NCBI GenBank assembly: GCA_964409775.1 | Contig: CAYPEI010000019.1 | Span: 15,884-79,883, forward strand | Direction: 5' to 3' | DNA length: 64,000 nt | Source: JAHBXL01 sp964409775 | GTDB taxonomy: Bacteria; Planctomycetota; Phycisphaerae; Phycisphaerales; UBA1924 | Part shown: in pieces, positions 10,446 through 18,949 of the stretch | How the letters are laid out: each line of letters starts with the position of its first letter | Position numbering within the stretch: position 1 is the stretch's first letter | Notes under the pieces: generated by a model | The model's database searches: none | Told to the model about the DNA's origin: nothing | Seen by the model: the letters and a program-made list of their open reading frames with translations, nothing else | Position numbers and translations under genes: made by a program

Positions 10446-12731
10446 ATGCGCACGAATCTGTTCAGCGTCTGCGCTCTTGCGCTCGGCTTGTCCGGGACCG
10501 GCGGCATCGCCGCCGCGGCTCCGACCGCGCCAACTCTGTCCACCAGCCCGCGGCCGATCTGGCTGGACAGCGCGTTCCACAGCGCGCTGGAACGCGTGGC
10601 CGAGGCTTCGGCCGATCCCGATCGCGCACGCCGCTCACTGCTCCTGCGCGTCGGCGGAGCCCCGACCTGCTACCCCGACGATCTCTCCCCCGAGGAGTGG
10701 GAGGCGATCTTCCAGTCCACCGGCCTGCTGCCCCCCGCCGACGGCGGCGGCCAGGGAATCCAGGTCCGTTACTACACCGAGCCCAGCGCGTGGGTCGGCG
10801 AGTCGCTCATCGACGTGGCCGGCCGCGCCCAGGCCGCCAGCCTCACCTACTCCTTCCCCGATGACGGAGTGTTGTGGGGGCTTTCGGCCTCGGGATACGC
10901 CACCGGTCCCAACGTGCTCAACGCCAACCTGCTCTCGACGTTCGGCGATATCGATCGCGGCCGCGAGTTCGTCCGCCAGGCCATCGGCGCATGGCGGCTC
11001 CACGCCGGTGTGCGCTACACCGAGGTTGCCGACAACAACAGCGCGATGGACCAACTCATCGGCCGGAACTCGCTCCGCGGCGACATCCGCATCGGCGCCG
11101 TCAACTTCGGCTCGGGCGTGCTGGCCTACAACGCCTACCCGCAGGGCAGCGGCAGTTCGTCGCTCTCCGGCGGCGACATGTGCCTCAACGCGTTTTATTT
11201 CCTGCCTGCATACTTCTCCGGCGCCGGCAGCAACTACCGATATCTCCGCAACACCGTCACCCACGAGCACGGCCACGGCCTCGGCCTGCGCCACAGCGTG
11301 CCCTGCGACCTGACCAAGATCATGGAGCCCCAGGTCGGCGGCAGCATCCAGGGAATCCAGATCGACGACATCCGCGGCGGGCAGCGCAACTACGGCGACC
11401 GCTTCTCGGGGAACAACGCCGGCAACACCGCCACAAACCTCGGCGAACTCGGCTCGCCCGGCCCCAAATCGGTGTTCCTGACCTCGCTCTCAACCAACAG
11501 TTACAACGGGTACAACAACAGTTTCGAGGACTGGTTCGTCTTCACCCTCGCGACCCCGCGCGCCGTCGTCATCACGGTCGAGCCCTACGGCGGGGTCTAT
11601 TCGTCCGCGCCCCAGAGCAGCGGGTGCACCGGCTCGCCGCTCACCACGATCGACGCGCAGGCGACGGGCAACCTCAAGATCGAACTCCGGCGGCCCGCGA
11701 TCACCATCATCCAGGAGATCAACGCCAACGGCCGCGGCTTCCCCGAGACGCTCAACTGCGGCACGCTCAGCGCGGGAACCTATTACGTGAAGGTGCGCGA
11801 CGTCAACACAACGGACATCCCCGACAACCAGCGCGTGCAGTTGTACGACCTGAAAATCAGCGTCGACTCGGCGCTCTTCCCGCCCCTGGCCTTCGCCGGG
11901 ATCAGCAAGCGCATCGCCGCCAACACCGACTGCTGGCTGATGGGCCACATCAACTCCAGGGCGCAGGAAGCCGGCGCGACCATCACGTCCTACGCCTGGG
12001 ACCTCGACGCCGACGGCGTGTTCGAGACGCCGGGCTCGCCGGTCACGTTCCGCTATGTCTCCAACGGCACACACCAGGCCACGCTCCGTGTCACCGATTC
12101 CAACGGCCTCTCGAGCACCGATTCGATCAACGTCTCCGTGTGGGACGCCGTGACCACCATCTCCTCCGTCTCGCCGTCGGCCGCAGCCCCGAACACCACG
12201 GTCCCCGTGACCATCTTCGGCACCAACTTCAAGGGTGTCACCGCCTCGACTCAGGTCACGGTCTCGGGCGCCGGGATCTCCGTCATCGGCACGCCGGTGG
12301 TCAACCACCTGGGCACGCAGATCACCGGCCTCTCGTTCGTCGTCGCCTCGGGCGCCTCCCTCGGATCCCGCAACGTCTCGGTCACGAACTCCGACGGGCT
12401 GGGCGGCGTGGGCACGGGCTCGGGCGCGTTCAGCATCGGCAACGTCGCCGGTGCGTGCTGCGTCGGCACGACCTGCTCCATCACGACCCAGGCCTCCTGT
12501 GCGGGCGTGTGGCAGGGCGCCGCGACGGCCTGCGGCGCGAGCGGAAATCCGACCACCTGCTGCCGCGCCAACTTCGACGGCGTCGGCGGCGTCGCCGTCC
12601 CCGACATCTTCGCCTTCCTCTCGGCATGGTTCGCGGGGAACGCTTCGGCGAACATCGACGGCGTGAATGGCGTCGCCGTCCCCGACATCTTCGCGTTCCT
12701 CTCGCTGTGGTTCGCCGGCTGTCCGGGTTAA
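10446..12731 (+). CDS. Secreted metzincin-like metalloprotease with PKD, IPT and dockerin-like domains
   Basis: 761 residues with a signal peptide at 1-25 (ALALGLSGTGGIAAAA). The active site HEHGHGLGLRH, starting near residue 273, matches the metzincin consensus HEXXHXXGXXH, and HSVPCDLTKIM supplies the Met-turn, so this is a matrixin-like protease. Downstream are a pre-peptidase C-like region (FEDWFVFTLATPRAVVITVEP), a PKD-like domain (YAWDLDADGVFETPG), an IPT/TIG domain (ISSVSPSAAAPNTTVPVTI), a Cys-rich GACCVGTTC module and two dockerin-like repeats with WFAGNAS and WFAGCPG. It follows the other two proteases in the same orientation with a 169-nt gap, so co-expression is possible but not shown. 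Confidence 0.92.
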   Translation: MRTNLFSVCALALGLSGTGGIAAAAPTAPTLSTSPRPIWLDSAFHSALERVAEASADPDRARRSLLLRVGGAPTCYPDDLSPEEWEAIFQSTGLLPPADGGGQGIQVRYYTEPSAWVGESLIDVAGRAQAASLTYSFPDDGVLWGLSASGYATGPNVLNANLLSTFGDIDRGREFVRQAIGAWRLHAGVRYTEVADNNSAMDQLIGRNSLRGDIRIGAVNFGSGVLAYNAYPQGSGSSSLSGGDMCLNAFYFLPAYFSGAGSNYRYLRNTVTHEHGHGLGLRHSVPCDLTKIMEPQVGGSIQGIQIDDIRGGQRNYGDRFSGNNAGNTATNLGELGSPGPKSVFLTSLSTNSYNGYNNSFEDWFVFTLATPRAVVITVEPYGGVYSSAPQSSGCTGSPLTTIDAQATGNLKIELRRPAITIIQEINANGRGFPETLNCGTLSAGTYYVKVRDVNTTDIPDNQRVQLYDLKISVDSALFPPLAFAGISKRIAANTDCWLMGHINSRAQEAGATITSYAWDLDADGVFETPGSPVTFRYVSNGTHQATLRVTDSNGLSSTDSINVSVWDAVTTISSVSPSAAAPNTTVPVTIFGTNFKGVTASTQVTVSGAGISVIGTPVVNHLGTQITGLSFVVASGASLGSRNVSVTNSDGLGGVGTGSGAFSIGNVAGACCVGTTCSITTQASCAGVWQGAATACGASGNPTTCCRANFDGVGGVAVPDIFAFLSAWFAGNASANIDGVNGVAVPDIFAFLSLWFAGCPG

Positions 12732-12852
12732 TCGTTCCAGACGAACGCATCGGCATTTCAAGCATCCGAACGGCCGCCGTGCGCCGCCGTCCTCGTCGCG
12801 AGCGGGTGCTGGTTCCGAGAACCGGGACACGTTCCCGCGTCCCTGATTTTCG

Positions 12853-12882
12853 TTGACATCCCACGCCTTCGCGTGGCATATT
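12853..12882 (+). promoter_or_regulatory. Sigma70-type promoter with an inverted repeat in the spacer
   Basis: TTGACA (12853-12858), an 18-nt spacer and CATATT (12877-12882). The spacer contains the perfect inverted repeat CCACGC-CTTC-GCGTGG (12861-12876), placed where a repressor would block RNA polymerase. The predicted message has a leader of about 165 nt before the PEP-CTERM-like gene at 13054. The rest of the 12732-13053 interval holds no gene that I can see. Confidence 0.55.
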
Positions 12883-13053
12883 GACGTTGGCTTTGGTGGA
12901 TGGAGAGAGACCCCTTCTTCCAAGGCAGTTTTGTTCGGCCATGTCGGCGTGTGCCGCCATGGGAAGCCGCCGCGTGCCGATTTCGGCTCGCGGACGAAGT
13001 TCCGTGCCTGCGGACGACCATGTCGTGTGTCCGCACTTTGGAGGAGAGATCAG

Positions 13054-13692
13054 ATGAGAGCGTCTTTGTTCTTCGCCCTGGCGGTTGCCGCTTCAGCGGG
13101 TCCCGCCCTCGCGTTCAATGCGCGCATCGTCGGTTGGGAGCCCATCCCCGAGGACGACACCATCGTGACGCGAAGCCAGTTCCAGTCCGTCTTCAGCGCG
13201 ATCCCCGGTCCGTATGTGGCCTTCTCGGCCGCCACAGGGTCGCTCGGCTTTGACGACTACCAGTCGACCTACACCGCCGGCCCTGACTTCGCGCTGCAGT
13301 CCATGCGCTTCGTCGGCGGCGTCACCACCGTCGGCGGTCCGCTGACGATCGACTTCTTCGATGCGACTCAGACGCTGGTGAACTCCACCACGCTGAATCT
13401 CCCTTCGGCCGGCAACTTCATCTGGACCATCACCTTCGAGAGCGCCGCCGGATTGAAGGACTCGAACTTCATCATCCCCGCCAACGGCTACGTCCAACTG
13501 ACCGCCGGCGCGGGAACGACCGGACAGTGGTTCCTCTCGACCTCCCTGCCCACCGTCGGCACCGAGAGCCGCGCCCAGGGCCAGGGGTCGGTGACCACGC
13601 ACTCCCACCGCTTTGAACTCAACATCCCCGCGCCCGGTTCGCTCGCCATCCTCGGCCTGTCCGGGCTGGCGCTCGGCCGTCGGCGTCGCTGA
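13054..13692 (+). CDS. Exported protein with PEP-CTERM-like anchor
   Basis: 212 residues from an ATG with a strong GGAGGAGA ribosome site at 13040-13047. There is a signal peptide (MRASLFFALAVAASAGPALA), a beta-rich body of unknown function, and a C-terminal sorting signal: NIPAPG, a hydrophobic helix, then GRRRR at the end. Such tails are normally removed by an exosortase-like transpeptidase, leaving the protein in the envelope or matrix. An in-frame extension to 12853 exists but overlaps the promoter and lacks a leader sequence. The body has no motif I can name. Two further proteins with the same tail are at 61.5-62.8 kb. Confidence 0.85.
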   Translation: MRASLFFALAVAASAGPALAFNARIVGWEPIPEDDTIVTRSQFQSVFSAIPGPYVAFSAATGSLGFDDYQSTYTAGPDFALQSMRFVGGVTTVGGPLTIDFFDATQTLVNSTTLNLPSAGNFIWTITFESAAGLKDSNFIIPANGYVQLTAGAGTTGQWFLSTSLPTVGTESRAQGQGSVTTHSHRFELNIPAPGSLAILGLSGLALGRRRR

Positions 13693-13805
13693 ACGCATCC
13701 TCTATTCGAGTCATCTCAACGGCCGCGGTCGCGGTTCTGCCCAGGGCGGAATCGCGGCCGCGGCTGTCTTTCCCGGCCGTCGCGACGTTCTCCGAAAACG
13801 AACAC

Positions 13806-13833
13806 GGCCGGCGCACACCATGGTGCGCCGGCC
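13806..13833. terminator. Bidirectional hairpin between convergent genes
   Basis: A perfect 11-bp inverted repeat, GGCCGGCGCAC and GTGCGCCGGCC, with a 6-nt loop. It lies between the stop codons of the PEP-CTERM-like gene on the plus strand and the fasciclin gene on the minus strand. There is only a weak T-rich stretch on either side, so it may be factor-dependent. Confidence 0.65.
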
Positions 13834-13865
13834 GCGACGTTTGTTGAACACCGGTCCAGACTCGA

Positions 13866-14819
13866 TTACTTCGCGCCCGATTCCTTGGGCATCAGCACCG
13901 AATCGATCACGTGGATCACACCGTTGCTCGCGTCGATGTCGGTCTTCACGATCATGGCCTTGTCCGCCATCGCCTTCCCGTCCTTGACGCTGATCGCGAT
14001 CTCCTGGCCCTGCACCGTCTTGAGGGCCTTGCTGGCAACCACCTTGTCGGAGAACACGCGCCCCGGCACGACGTGGTAGGTCAGCAGGGCGGTCAGTTTG
14101 CCCTTGTTCTCAGGCTTCAGGAGGTTCTCGACCGTTCCCGGGGGCAGTTTGGCAAACGCCTCATCCGTCGGCGCGAACACCGTGAACGGCCCTTCGCCCT
14201 GCAGTGTCGATGCCAGGCCCGCCGCCTCCACCGCCGCGCACAGCGTCTTGAACTTCCCCGCCTGCAGAGCCGTCGCGACGATGTCGATCGTGCTCGGCAT
14301 GATCACCGAGTCGATGACATGGATCACGCCGTTGCTGCACTTGATGTCCGTCGACGTCACGATCGCGTTGTCGATCATCACCTTGCCGTCCGCCGCCTTC
14401 ACATCGATCCGCTGGCCCGCCAGGGTCGCCCACGCGTTCTGCTTCACCACATCCGCGGCGAGCGCTCTTCCCGACACGACGTGGTACTTCAGCACGCCCT
14501 GCAGCAGCGGCTTGTTCTTCAGGAGCGAATCCAGCGTCTTCGGATCGACCTTCGCGAACGCGGCGTTCGTCGGCGCAAACACCGTGAACGGGCCCGGGCC
14601 TTGCAGGGCCTCGACCAGGTCCGCGGCCTTGATCGCCGTCACGAGCGTGGAGAAGTCCTTGTTCCCCATCGCCGTGGCGATGATGTCCTGCTCCGCCTGC
14701 GCGGCGATTGCCGCTGACGCCGAACACGTGGCGGGAGTGTCGCCCGACGCCGCCAGTGCTGCGCCGCACGCCGCGACGATGCCCGCGCTCAGACCGATCA
14801 GGTTCGAAATGCTCAACAT
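13866..14819 (-). CDS. Secreted protein with two fasciclin (FAS1) domains
   Basis: 317 residues. The ATG at 14819 is preceded by AAAGGA and followed by a signal-like segment (LIGLSAGIVAACGAALA). Two tandem FAS1 domains are evident; each has the H1 motif (FTVFAPTNAAF near 100, FTVFAPTDEAF near 230) and the H2 motif (NGVIHVIDSVIMP, NGVIHVIDSVLMP). FAS1 domains mediate adhesion or polysaccharide binding at cell surfaces. The longer in-frame extension upstream to 15125 lacks export features and crosses a strong inverted repeat, so I rejected it. The two domains share the phrases around H1 and H2 closely, suggesting internal duplication. Confidence 0.93.
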   Translation of the reverse strand: MLSISNLIGLSAGIVAACGAALAASGDTPATCSASAAIAAQAEQDIIATAMGNKDFSTLVTAIKAADLVEALQGPGPFTVFAPTNAAFAKVDPKTLDSLLKNKPLLQGVLKYHVVSGRALAADVVKQNAWATLAGQRIDVKAADGKVMIDNAIVTSTDIKCSNGVIHVIDSVIMPSTIDIVATALQAGKFKTLCAAVEAAGLASTLQGEGPFTVFAPTDEAFAKLPPGTVENLLKPENKGKLTALLTYHVVPGRVFSDKVVASKALKTVQGQEIAISVKDGKAMADKAMIVKTDIDASNGVIHVIDSVLMPKESGAK

Positions 14820-15121
14820 GGGTGTCCTTTCGTGTGCGAATCGAGAGGACGGATCCCGGAAATGTGGTGGGCGAGCGCACGCTCGCCCGCGCCGTTGCGA
14901 TGGGCCCAGCGCTCCGGCGGATTCCGCATGCCGCGGCTCCGTCAGGAGGTCCACCGGTCTTCGACGGCGAACTCGATGCGGATTCATCGCGGCCGGCAAC
15001 ACCGTCATTCGTTCAAAACGAACACCACCCCGCGGGCCTGCGCTCGCGGGGTGGCATCGACCGTCCATGGCACTCAATCGGCGCGCCCAGAACACACCTT
15101 GCGCGCCGACGCTCAATCGCT
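14820..15121. other. Intergenic region with two strong hairpins
   Basis: No gene seen. At 14869-14888 a perfect 9-bp inverted repeat (GGGCGAGCG-CA-CGCTCGCCC) lies about 50 bp upstream of the fasciclin start and could be an operator or leader hairpin. At 15025-15054 the arms CCACCCCGCG and CGCGGGGTGG are followed on the minus strand by TGTTCGTTTTG, which reads as a terminator for the small gene at 15122-15406. Confidence 0.55.
15025..15054 (-). terminator. Putative intrinsic terminator after the small secreted ORF
   Basis: A 10-bp perfect stem with a 10-nt loop, followed in the minus direction by a T-rich run (TGTTCGTTTTG). It lies about 70 nt beyond the stop of the 94-codon ORF. Confidence 0.55.
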
Positions 15122-15406
15122 TCACCCGACCCGCGGCGCTCGCGGCGGCTTCCCGATCGTGAACGCGGCGGTGCTCGACCAGTTTCGACGAGACCAGTTT
15201 GTCCGTTCCGTCGATGCATCACCCCGACCCGAGGGCCCGTCAATCACCGGCAGACTCGCCGCTTCCGGATGCGTCGCCGCTTCCGGATGCATCGCCGTCC
15301 GGTCGTCGCACATCCCCGAAGCCTGCGGCGTGCACAGTTCCGCACACTCAAGGCCCGCGGCGAAGGACACGGCAACGGCGGCAATCCGGGCGGGGGCAGC
15401 GGTCAT
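15122..15406 (-). CDS. Small putative secreted protein with HPEAA repeat
   Basis: 94 residues starting MTAAPARIAAVAVSFAAG, which resembles a signal peptide. AGGAG is 7 nt upstream. The protein then has a few Cys residues and a tandem HPEAATHPEAAS, encoded by a 15-bp direct duplication. Upstream, a 12-codon ORF (15441-15403, MSVREQRQGARP) with its own GAGGAG site ends by overlapping this start codon (ATGA), suggesting translational coupling. A structured RNA with promoter and terminator lies further upstream and a second terminator lies downstream. No homology recognised. It could be non-coding, hence moderate confidence. Confidence 0.4.
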   Translation of the reverse strand: MTAAPARIAAVAVSFAAGLECAELCTPQASGMCDDRTAMHPEAATHPEAASLPVIDGPSGRGDASTERTNWSRRNWSSTAAFTIGKPPRAPRVG

Positions 15407-15485
15407 GGCCTGGCTCCTTGACGTTGTTCTCGGACGCTCATGCGTCACTCCTCATTCGGACGATTCGACTCCAAAGTTCACCAAC

Positions 15486-15630
15486 GAAAAACGCCGCCCA
15501 CAGTGGGCGGCGGCGTCAGCCATTCTGGATGCTTCGGGACCCTTACACGACCCGAGCCAGCAGGCAACGCGCACCGCCCGAGGCGGTCGTGCACATATGC
15601 GTCCACTGGCAGCAGCAAAGGGTCATGCCC
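15486..15630 (-). ncRNA. Candidate small structured RNA or attenuating leader
   Basis: On the minus strand a TTGACA box at 15660-15655 and an AATATC box 17 nt later predict transcription from about 15625. The RNA would fold into one long interrupted hairpin: 15618-15624 with 15538-15544 (GACCCTT/AAGGGTC), 15606-15610 with 15556-15560 (GCCAG/CTGGC), and the apical stem 15582-15587 with 15573-15578. It ends in a canonical terminator at 15512-15492 followed by TTTTT. The long hairpin with internal loops recalls 6S-like RNAs, but it is shorter than usual and I cannot assign a family. It may instead be a regulatory leader of the small ORF downstream. Confidence 0.5.
15488..15512 (-). terminator. 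Intrinsic terminator of the candidate small RNA
   Basis: The stem CGCCGCCCAC/GTGGGCGGCG (10 bp) is followed immediately on the minus strand by TTTTTCG. It is the clearest rho-independent terminator in the window, yet no recognised protein gene precedes it. Confidence 0.75.
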
Positions 15631-15631
15631 T

Positions 15632-15660
15632 GATATTGCCACCAGAAGTCCCGCTGTCAA
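15632..15660 (-). promoter_or_regulatory. Promoter of the candidate small RNA
   Basis: TTGACA at 15660-15655, a 17-nt spacer and AATATC at 15637-15632 (minus strand). The -35 box is a perfect consensus, unusual in this window, where most genes have only a recognisable -10-like box. Confidence 0.5.
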
Positions 15661-15710
15661 CCCCCGGCACGCAAATCCCTCACGGCGAACTTTCGCCTAG
15701 TCTCCTCCCC

Positions 15711-16514
15711 ATGCCCCTCAACGCCCACGCAAAGGGTCCCACTCCAGCCGCGCAGCCGAGCGCGTCGATGTGGGCGCGGGCGGTCACGACCTTCCGGCAG
15801 TGCGGCCCCGCCGGAGTGCTCGGCGTGGCCTGGGTCGCGATGCCTCCGCTCGCCGGGTTCGCGCTGCTCTGGAAAATCGAGACCGTCTCCGGGTGGCTCA
15901 AGTCGCACGGCGCGCTCGGCGTCCTGATCTACATCGCCGCCTTCATGGTGCTCGCCGGCGTCGGCATGCTCCCCACCTACGCGCAGGCGATTCTCGGCGG
16001 CTGGTGCTTCGGCATGGCGCTCGGTTTTCCCGCCGCGCTCACGGGATTCGCGGGCGCGTCCCTCATCGGCTACGCCATCGCCCGAACGGTCTCGCGGCAC
16101 CGGGTCGAAGATGTCATCGAGTCCAACGCCAAGTCCCGCGCTGTGCGCGATGCGCTCATCGGCCAGGGCCAACTCAAGACGCTCGGTATCGTCACGCTGC
16201 TCCGGCTCCCGCCGAACTCCCCGTTCGCGCTGACCAATCTGGTCCTTGCGAGCGCCGGGGTACGCCTGCTGCCCTTCATCATCGGCACGCTGATCGGCAT
16301 GGCGCCGCGCACCGCTCTGGCCGTCTATCTCGGGTCCGGTGTCCAGGTCCTCACCCGTGAGACCCTCAGCCCCACCCAGGCGCCCAAGCAGGTCGTGATC
16401 GGCGGCATCATCCTGACCGTCATCGTCGTGCTGATCATCGGCCACATCGCCAACCGCGCGCTCGCCCGTGTGACAGGCGGAAACGGCGGCCCTCCGCCGG
16501 CCGCCACGAACTGA
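15711..16514 (+). CDS. TVP38/TMEM64-family (VTT domain) membrane protein
   Basis: 267 residues with about five hydrophobic segments. The VTT/SNARE-associated signature is recognisable: GMLPTYAQAILGGWCFG in the re-entrant region, then TLLRLPPNSPFALTNLVLASAG, matching the conserved R-x-x-P-x-x-P-x-x-x-x-N segment of DedA/TVP38 proteins. These are thought to act in membrane lipid scrambling or transport. The ATG at 15711 has a TAGTCT box at 15698-15703, 7 nt upstream, and no Shine-Dalgarno, consistent with a leaderless start. The open frame extends far upstream to 14832, but that part reads as non-coding and overlaps the RNA candidate. The first 25 residues are polar. Confidence 0.88.
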   Translation: MPLNAHAKGPTPAAQPSASMWARAVTTFRQCGPAGVLGVAWVAMPPLAGFALLWKIETVSGWLKSHGALGVLIYIAAFMVLAGVGMLPTYAQAILGGWCFGMALGFPAALTGFAGASLIGYAIARTVSRHRVEDVIESNAKSRAVRDALIGQGQLKTLGIVTLLRLPPNSPFALTNLVLASAGVRLLPFIIGTLIGMAPRTALAVYLGSGVQVLTRETLSPTQAPKQVVIGGIILTVIVVLIIGHIANRALARVTGGNGGPPPAATN

Positions 16515-16695
16515 CACCGGCCAGAGCCCCCAGCCTTCCAACCGGGCGGTTGAACACCGGCCGAACAGCCACGCGGCTCGGCGCAACCCCGGCTGCGCCT
16601 GAAACCTACACTCGTCGGTTCCCTACACCAACGGCGGATTTCGCGTGTTGAATCGCCCAAGGGGGGCGGCACTGGCCCGGGTTTGGAGTCCCTGC

Positions 16696-18843
16696 ATGAC
16701 AACGTCTTGTTTCCTGTTCCTGCCGCTCGCGTTCGCCGCCGCGGCATCCACCATCGCCCTCGGCCAGACCGTCTCGGACAAGGCCCCGCCCGAGGCCCCT
16801 GCCAAGACCGTGGCCGGACCCGCCGCGCTCATCCCGCGCGAGACGCTCTTTGGCAACCCGGTGCGCTCCATGGCCCGGATCTCCCCCGACGGCCACCGCA
16901 TCGCCTATCTCGCGCCGGTGAACGGCGTGATGAACATCTTCGTCGGGCCCGCCGACGATCTCGACGCGGCCAAGCCGGTCACCAACGACACCAAGCGCGG
17001 GATCCGGAGTTACTCCTGGGCCTACACCAACCAGCACCTCCTCTACATCCAGGACAAGGACGGCGACGAGAACTGGAAGGTCTATGCACTGGACATCGGC
17101 TCGGGCGGTCCCGCCCGCGACCTCACGCCGTTCGACGAGATCCTCGGCCCGGACGGCAAGCCCATCATGCTCCCCAGCGGCGAGAAGATGCGCCCCACCG
17201 CGCAACTGCAGGAAGTCAGCCGGAAGTCCCCCGATGAGATCCTCATCGGTCTGAACAACCGCGACCCGCGCCACCACGACATCCACCGCGTGAACATCCG
17301 CACCGGGCAGTCGACCCTCGTCGCGCAGAACCCGGGCTACCTCGGCATGGTGACCGACGAGGATTACGCCGTTCGATTCGCCATCCAGCCCAACCCCGAC
17401 GGCAGCATGGCCTTCCTCCGCACCGACGACAACGGCAAGACCTTCCAGCCGTTCCAGGAGATCCCCGCCGAGGATGTTGACAACTTCAGCCCCCTCTTCT
17501 TCGACAACTCCGGGAAGATCCTGTTCCTGCGCGATGCCCGAGGCCGCGACACGGCGGGCGTCTTCGCGATGGACGCCAAGACCGGCGTCAAGCAACTCCT
17601 CTCCGCCAAGGACAACTGCGACGCCGGCGCGCTCCTCGTCCACCCGACCGAGAATCGCATCCAGGCCATCGAGTTCAACTACGACAAGCCCAAGTGGTCG
17701 CTCCTGGGATACGAACTCGCCAAGGACTTTGAGTACCTCAAGAAGATCGACCACGAGTCGGTCATGTCGATCACCAGCCGTTCGCTCGACGATCGCTTCT
17801 GGACCGTCGCGTTCATCCCCGACAACGGCTCGCCGAGCGTCTATCTCTACGACCGCGGCATGGCCGAGGATCAGAAGAGCCATCGCCTGCTCTTCAAGAC
17901 CCAGCCCGCCCTCGATGAGTACACCCTCACCCACATGAACCCCGTCATCATCGATGCGCGGGACGGCCTCAAACTCGTCTCCTATCTCTCGCTGCCCCCG
18001 GGCTCCGATCCCGACGGCGACGGCCGCCCGAACTCGCCCGTGCCCCTTGTGCTCAACGTCCACGGCGGGCCCACCGCGCGCGACGGCTGGGGATACAACC
18101 CCGAGCACCAGTGGCTCGCCAACCGCGGCTACGCCGTCCTCAGCGTCAACTACCGCGGCTCCGACGGCTTCGGCAAGAAGTTCATCGCCGCGGGCAACAT
18201 GGAATGGGCCGGCAAGATGCACGACGACCTCATCGACGCGGTCAACTGGGCCGTCGAGCAGAAGATCGCCGACCCCGCCAAGGTCGCCATCTACGGCGGC
18301 TCCTACGGCGGCTATGCCACGCTCGTCGGGCTGACCTTCACGCCCGACACGTTCTGCTGCGGCGTCGACATCGTCGGCCCTTCAAACCTCGAGACACTGC
18401 TCAACTCCATCCCGCCCTACTGGGCGTCGTATCTCGATGTCCTCACGCGGAAGACCGGCGACCACCGGACCGAGGAGGGCCGCGCGTTCCTCAAGTCGCG
18501 ATCCCCGATCACGTTCGTCGACCGCATCAAGAAGCCGCTCCTCATCGCGCAGGGCAAGCACGACCCGCGCGTCAAGCAGGCCGAGAGCGATCAGATCGTC
18601 CAGAAGATGCAGGAGAAGAAGATCCCCGTCACCTACGTCCTCTACCCCGACGAGGGCCACGGCTTCGCCCGCCCGCAGAACCGCATGTCCTTCTACTCCG
18701 TCGCGGAGCACTTCCTCGCCGCGCACCTCGGCGGTCGCAGTGAACCGTTCGGTGCGGACTTCAAGGGCTCGTCCATCACGGTGCCGGCCGGCGCGGAGTT
18801 GATCCCCGGGCTGAAGGCCGCGGCCGAAGGCCAGAGCAACTAA
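16696..18843 (+). CDS. S9 family prolyl oligopeptidase-type serine peptidase, exported
   Basis: 715 residues from ATG 16696 with GGAG 8 nt upstream and a signal peptide (CFLFLPLAFAAAASTIALG). The N-terminal two-thirds is a beta-propeller-like region beginning MARISPDGHRIAYLAPV. The C-terminal alpha/beta-hydrolase domain has the nucleophile in YGGSYGGYATL (Ser536), Asp623 in QGKHDPRV and His655 in PDEGHGFARP, a full triad of the acylaminoacyl-peptidase/DPP-IV branch. It likely cleaves short peptides in the periplasm, complementing the secreted endoproteases encoded upstream. An intrinsic terminator follows the stop. An alternative GTG start at 16645 would add a non-leader segment. Confidence 0.94.
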   Translation: MTTSCFLFLPLAFAAAASTIALGQTVSDKAPPEAPAKTVAGPAALIPRETLFGNPVRSMARISPDGHRIAYLAPVNGVMNIFVGPADDLDAAKPVTNDTKRGIRSYSWAYTNQHLLYIQDKDGDENWKVYALDIGSGGPARDLTPFDEILGPDGKPIMLPSGEKMRPTAQLQEVSRKSPDEILIGLNNRDPRHHDIHRVNIRTGQSTLVAQNPGYLGMVTDEDYAVRFAIQPNPDGSMAFLRTDDNGKTFQPFQEIPAEDVDNFSPLFFDNSGKILFLRDARGRDTAGVFAMDAKTGVKQLLSAKDNCDAGALLVHPTENRIQAIEFNYDKPKWSLLGYELAKDFEYLKKIDHESVMSITSRSLDDRFWTVAFIPDNGSPSVYLYDRGMAEDQKSHRLLFKTQPALDEYTLTHMNPVIIDARDGLKLVSYLSLPPGSDPDGDGRPNSPVPLVLNVHGGPTARDGWGYNPEHQWLANRGYAVLSVNYRGSDGFGKKFIAAGNMEWAGKMHDDLIDAVNWAVEQKIADPAKVAIYGGSYGGYATLVGLTFTPDTFCCGVDIVGPSNLETLLNSIPPYWASYLDVLTRKTGDHRTEEGRAFLKSRSPITFVDRIKKPLLIAQGKHDPRVKQAESDQIVQKMQEKKIPVTYVLYPDEGHGFARPQNRMSFYSVAEHFLAAHLGGRSEPFGADFKGSSITVPAGAELIPGLKAAAEGQSN

Positions 18844-18894
18844 CCCCCTCTACTCCCCGATCGAAACCGACCGCGTAACGCCAACCGACTGAGC

Positions 18895-18928
18895 GAGGCC
18901 CGGCACGACCGCCGGGCCTCTTTCGTTT
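18895..18928 (+). terminator. Intrinsic terminator after the S9 peptidase gene
   Basis: The perfect 10-bp stem GAGGCCCGGC/GCCGGGCCTC with a 6-nt loop is followed by TTTCGTTT. It separates the peptidase gene from gatC. Confidence 0.85.
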
Positions 18929-18949
18929 GCGGCCGGTACCATTCCCTCG

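Noticed and set aside
8723..10543. A 606-codon minus-strand open frame
   Set aside because: Antisense to the dockerin metalloprotease, Arg/Gly/Asp-rich, no domain, no start signals.
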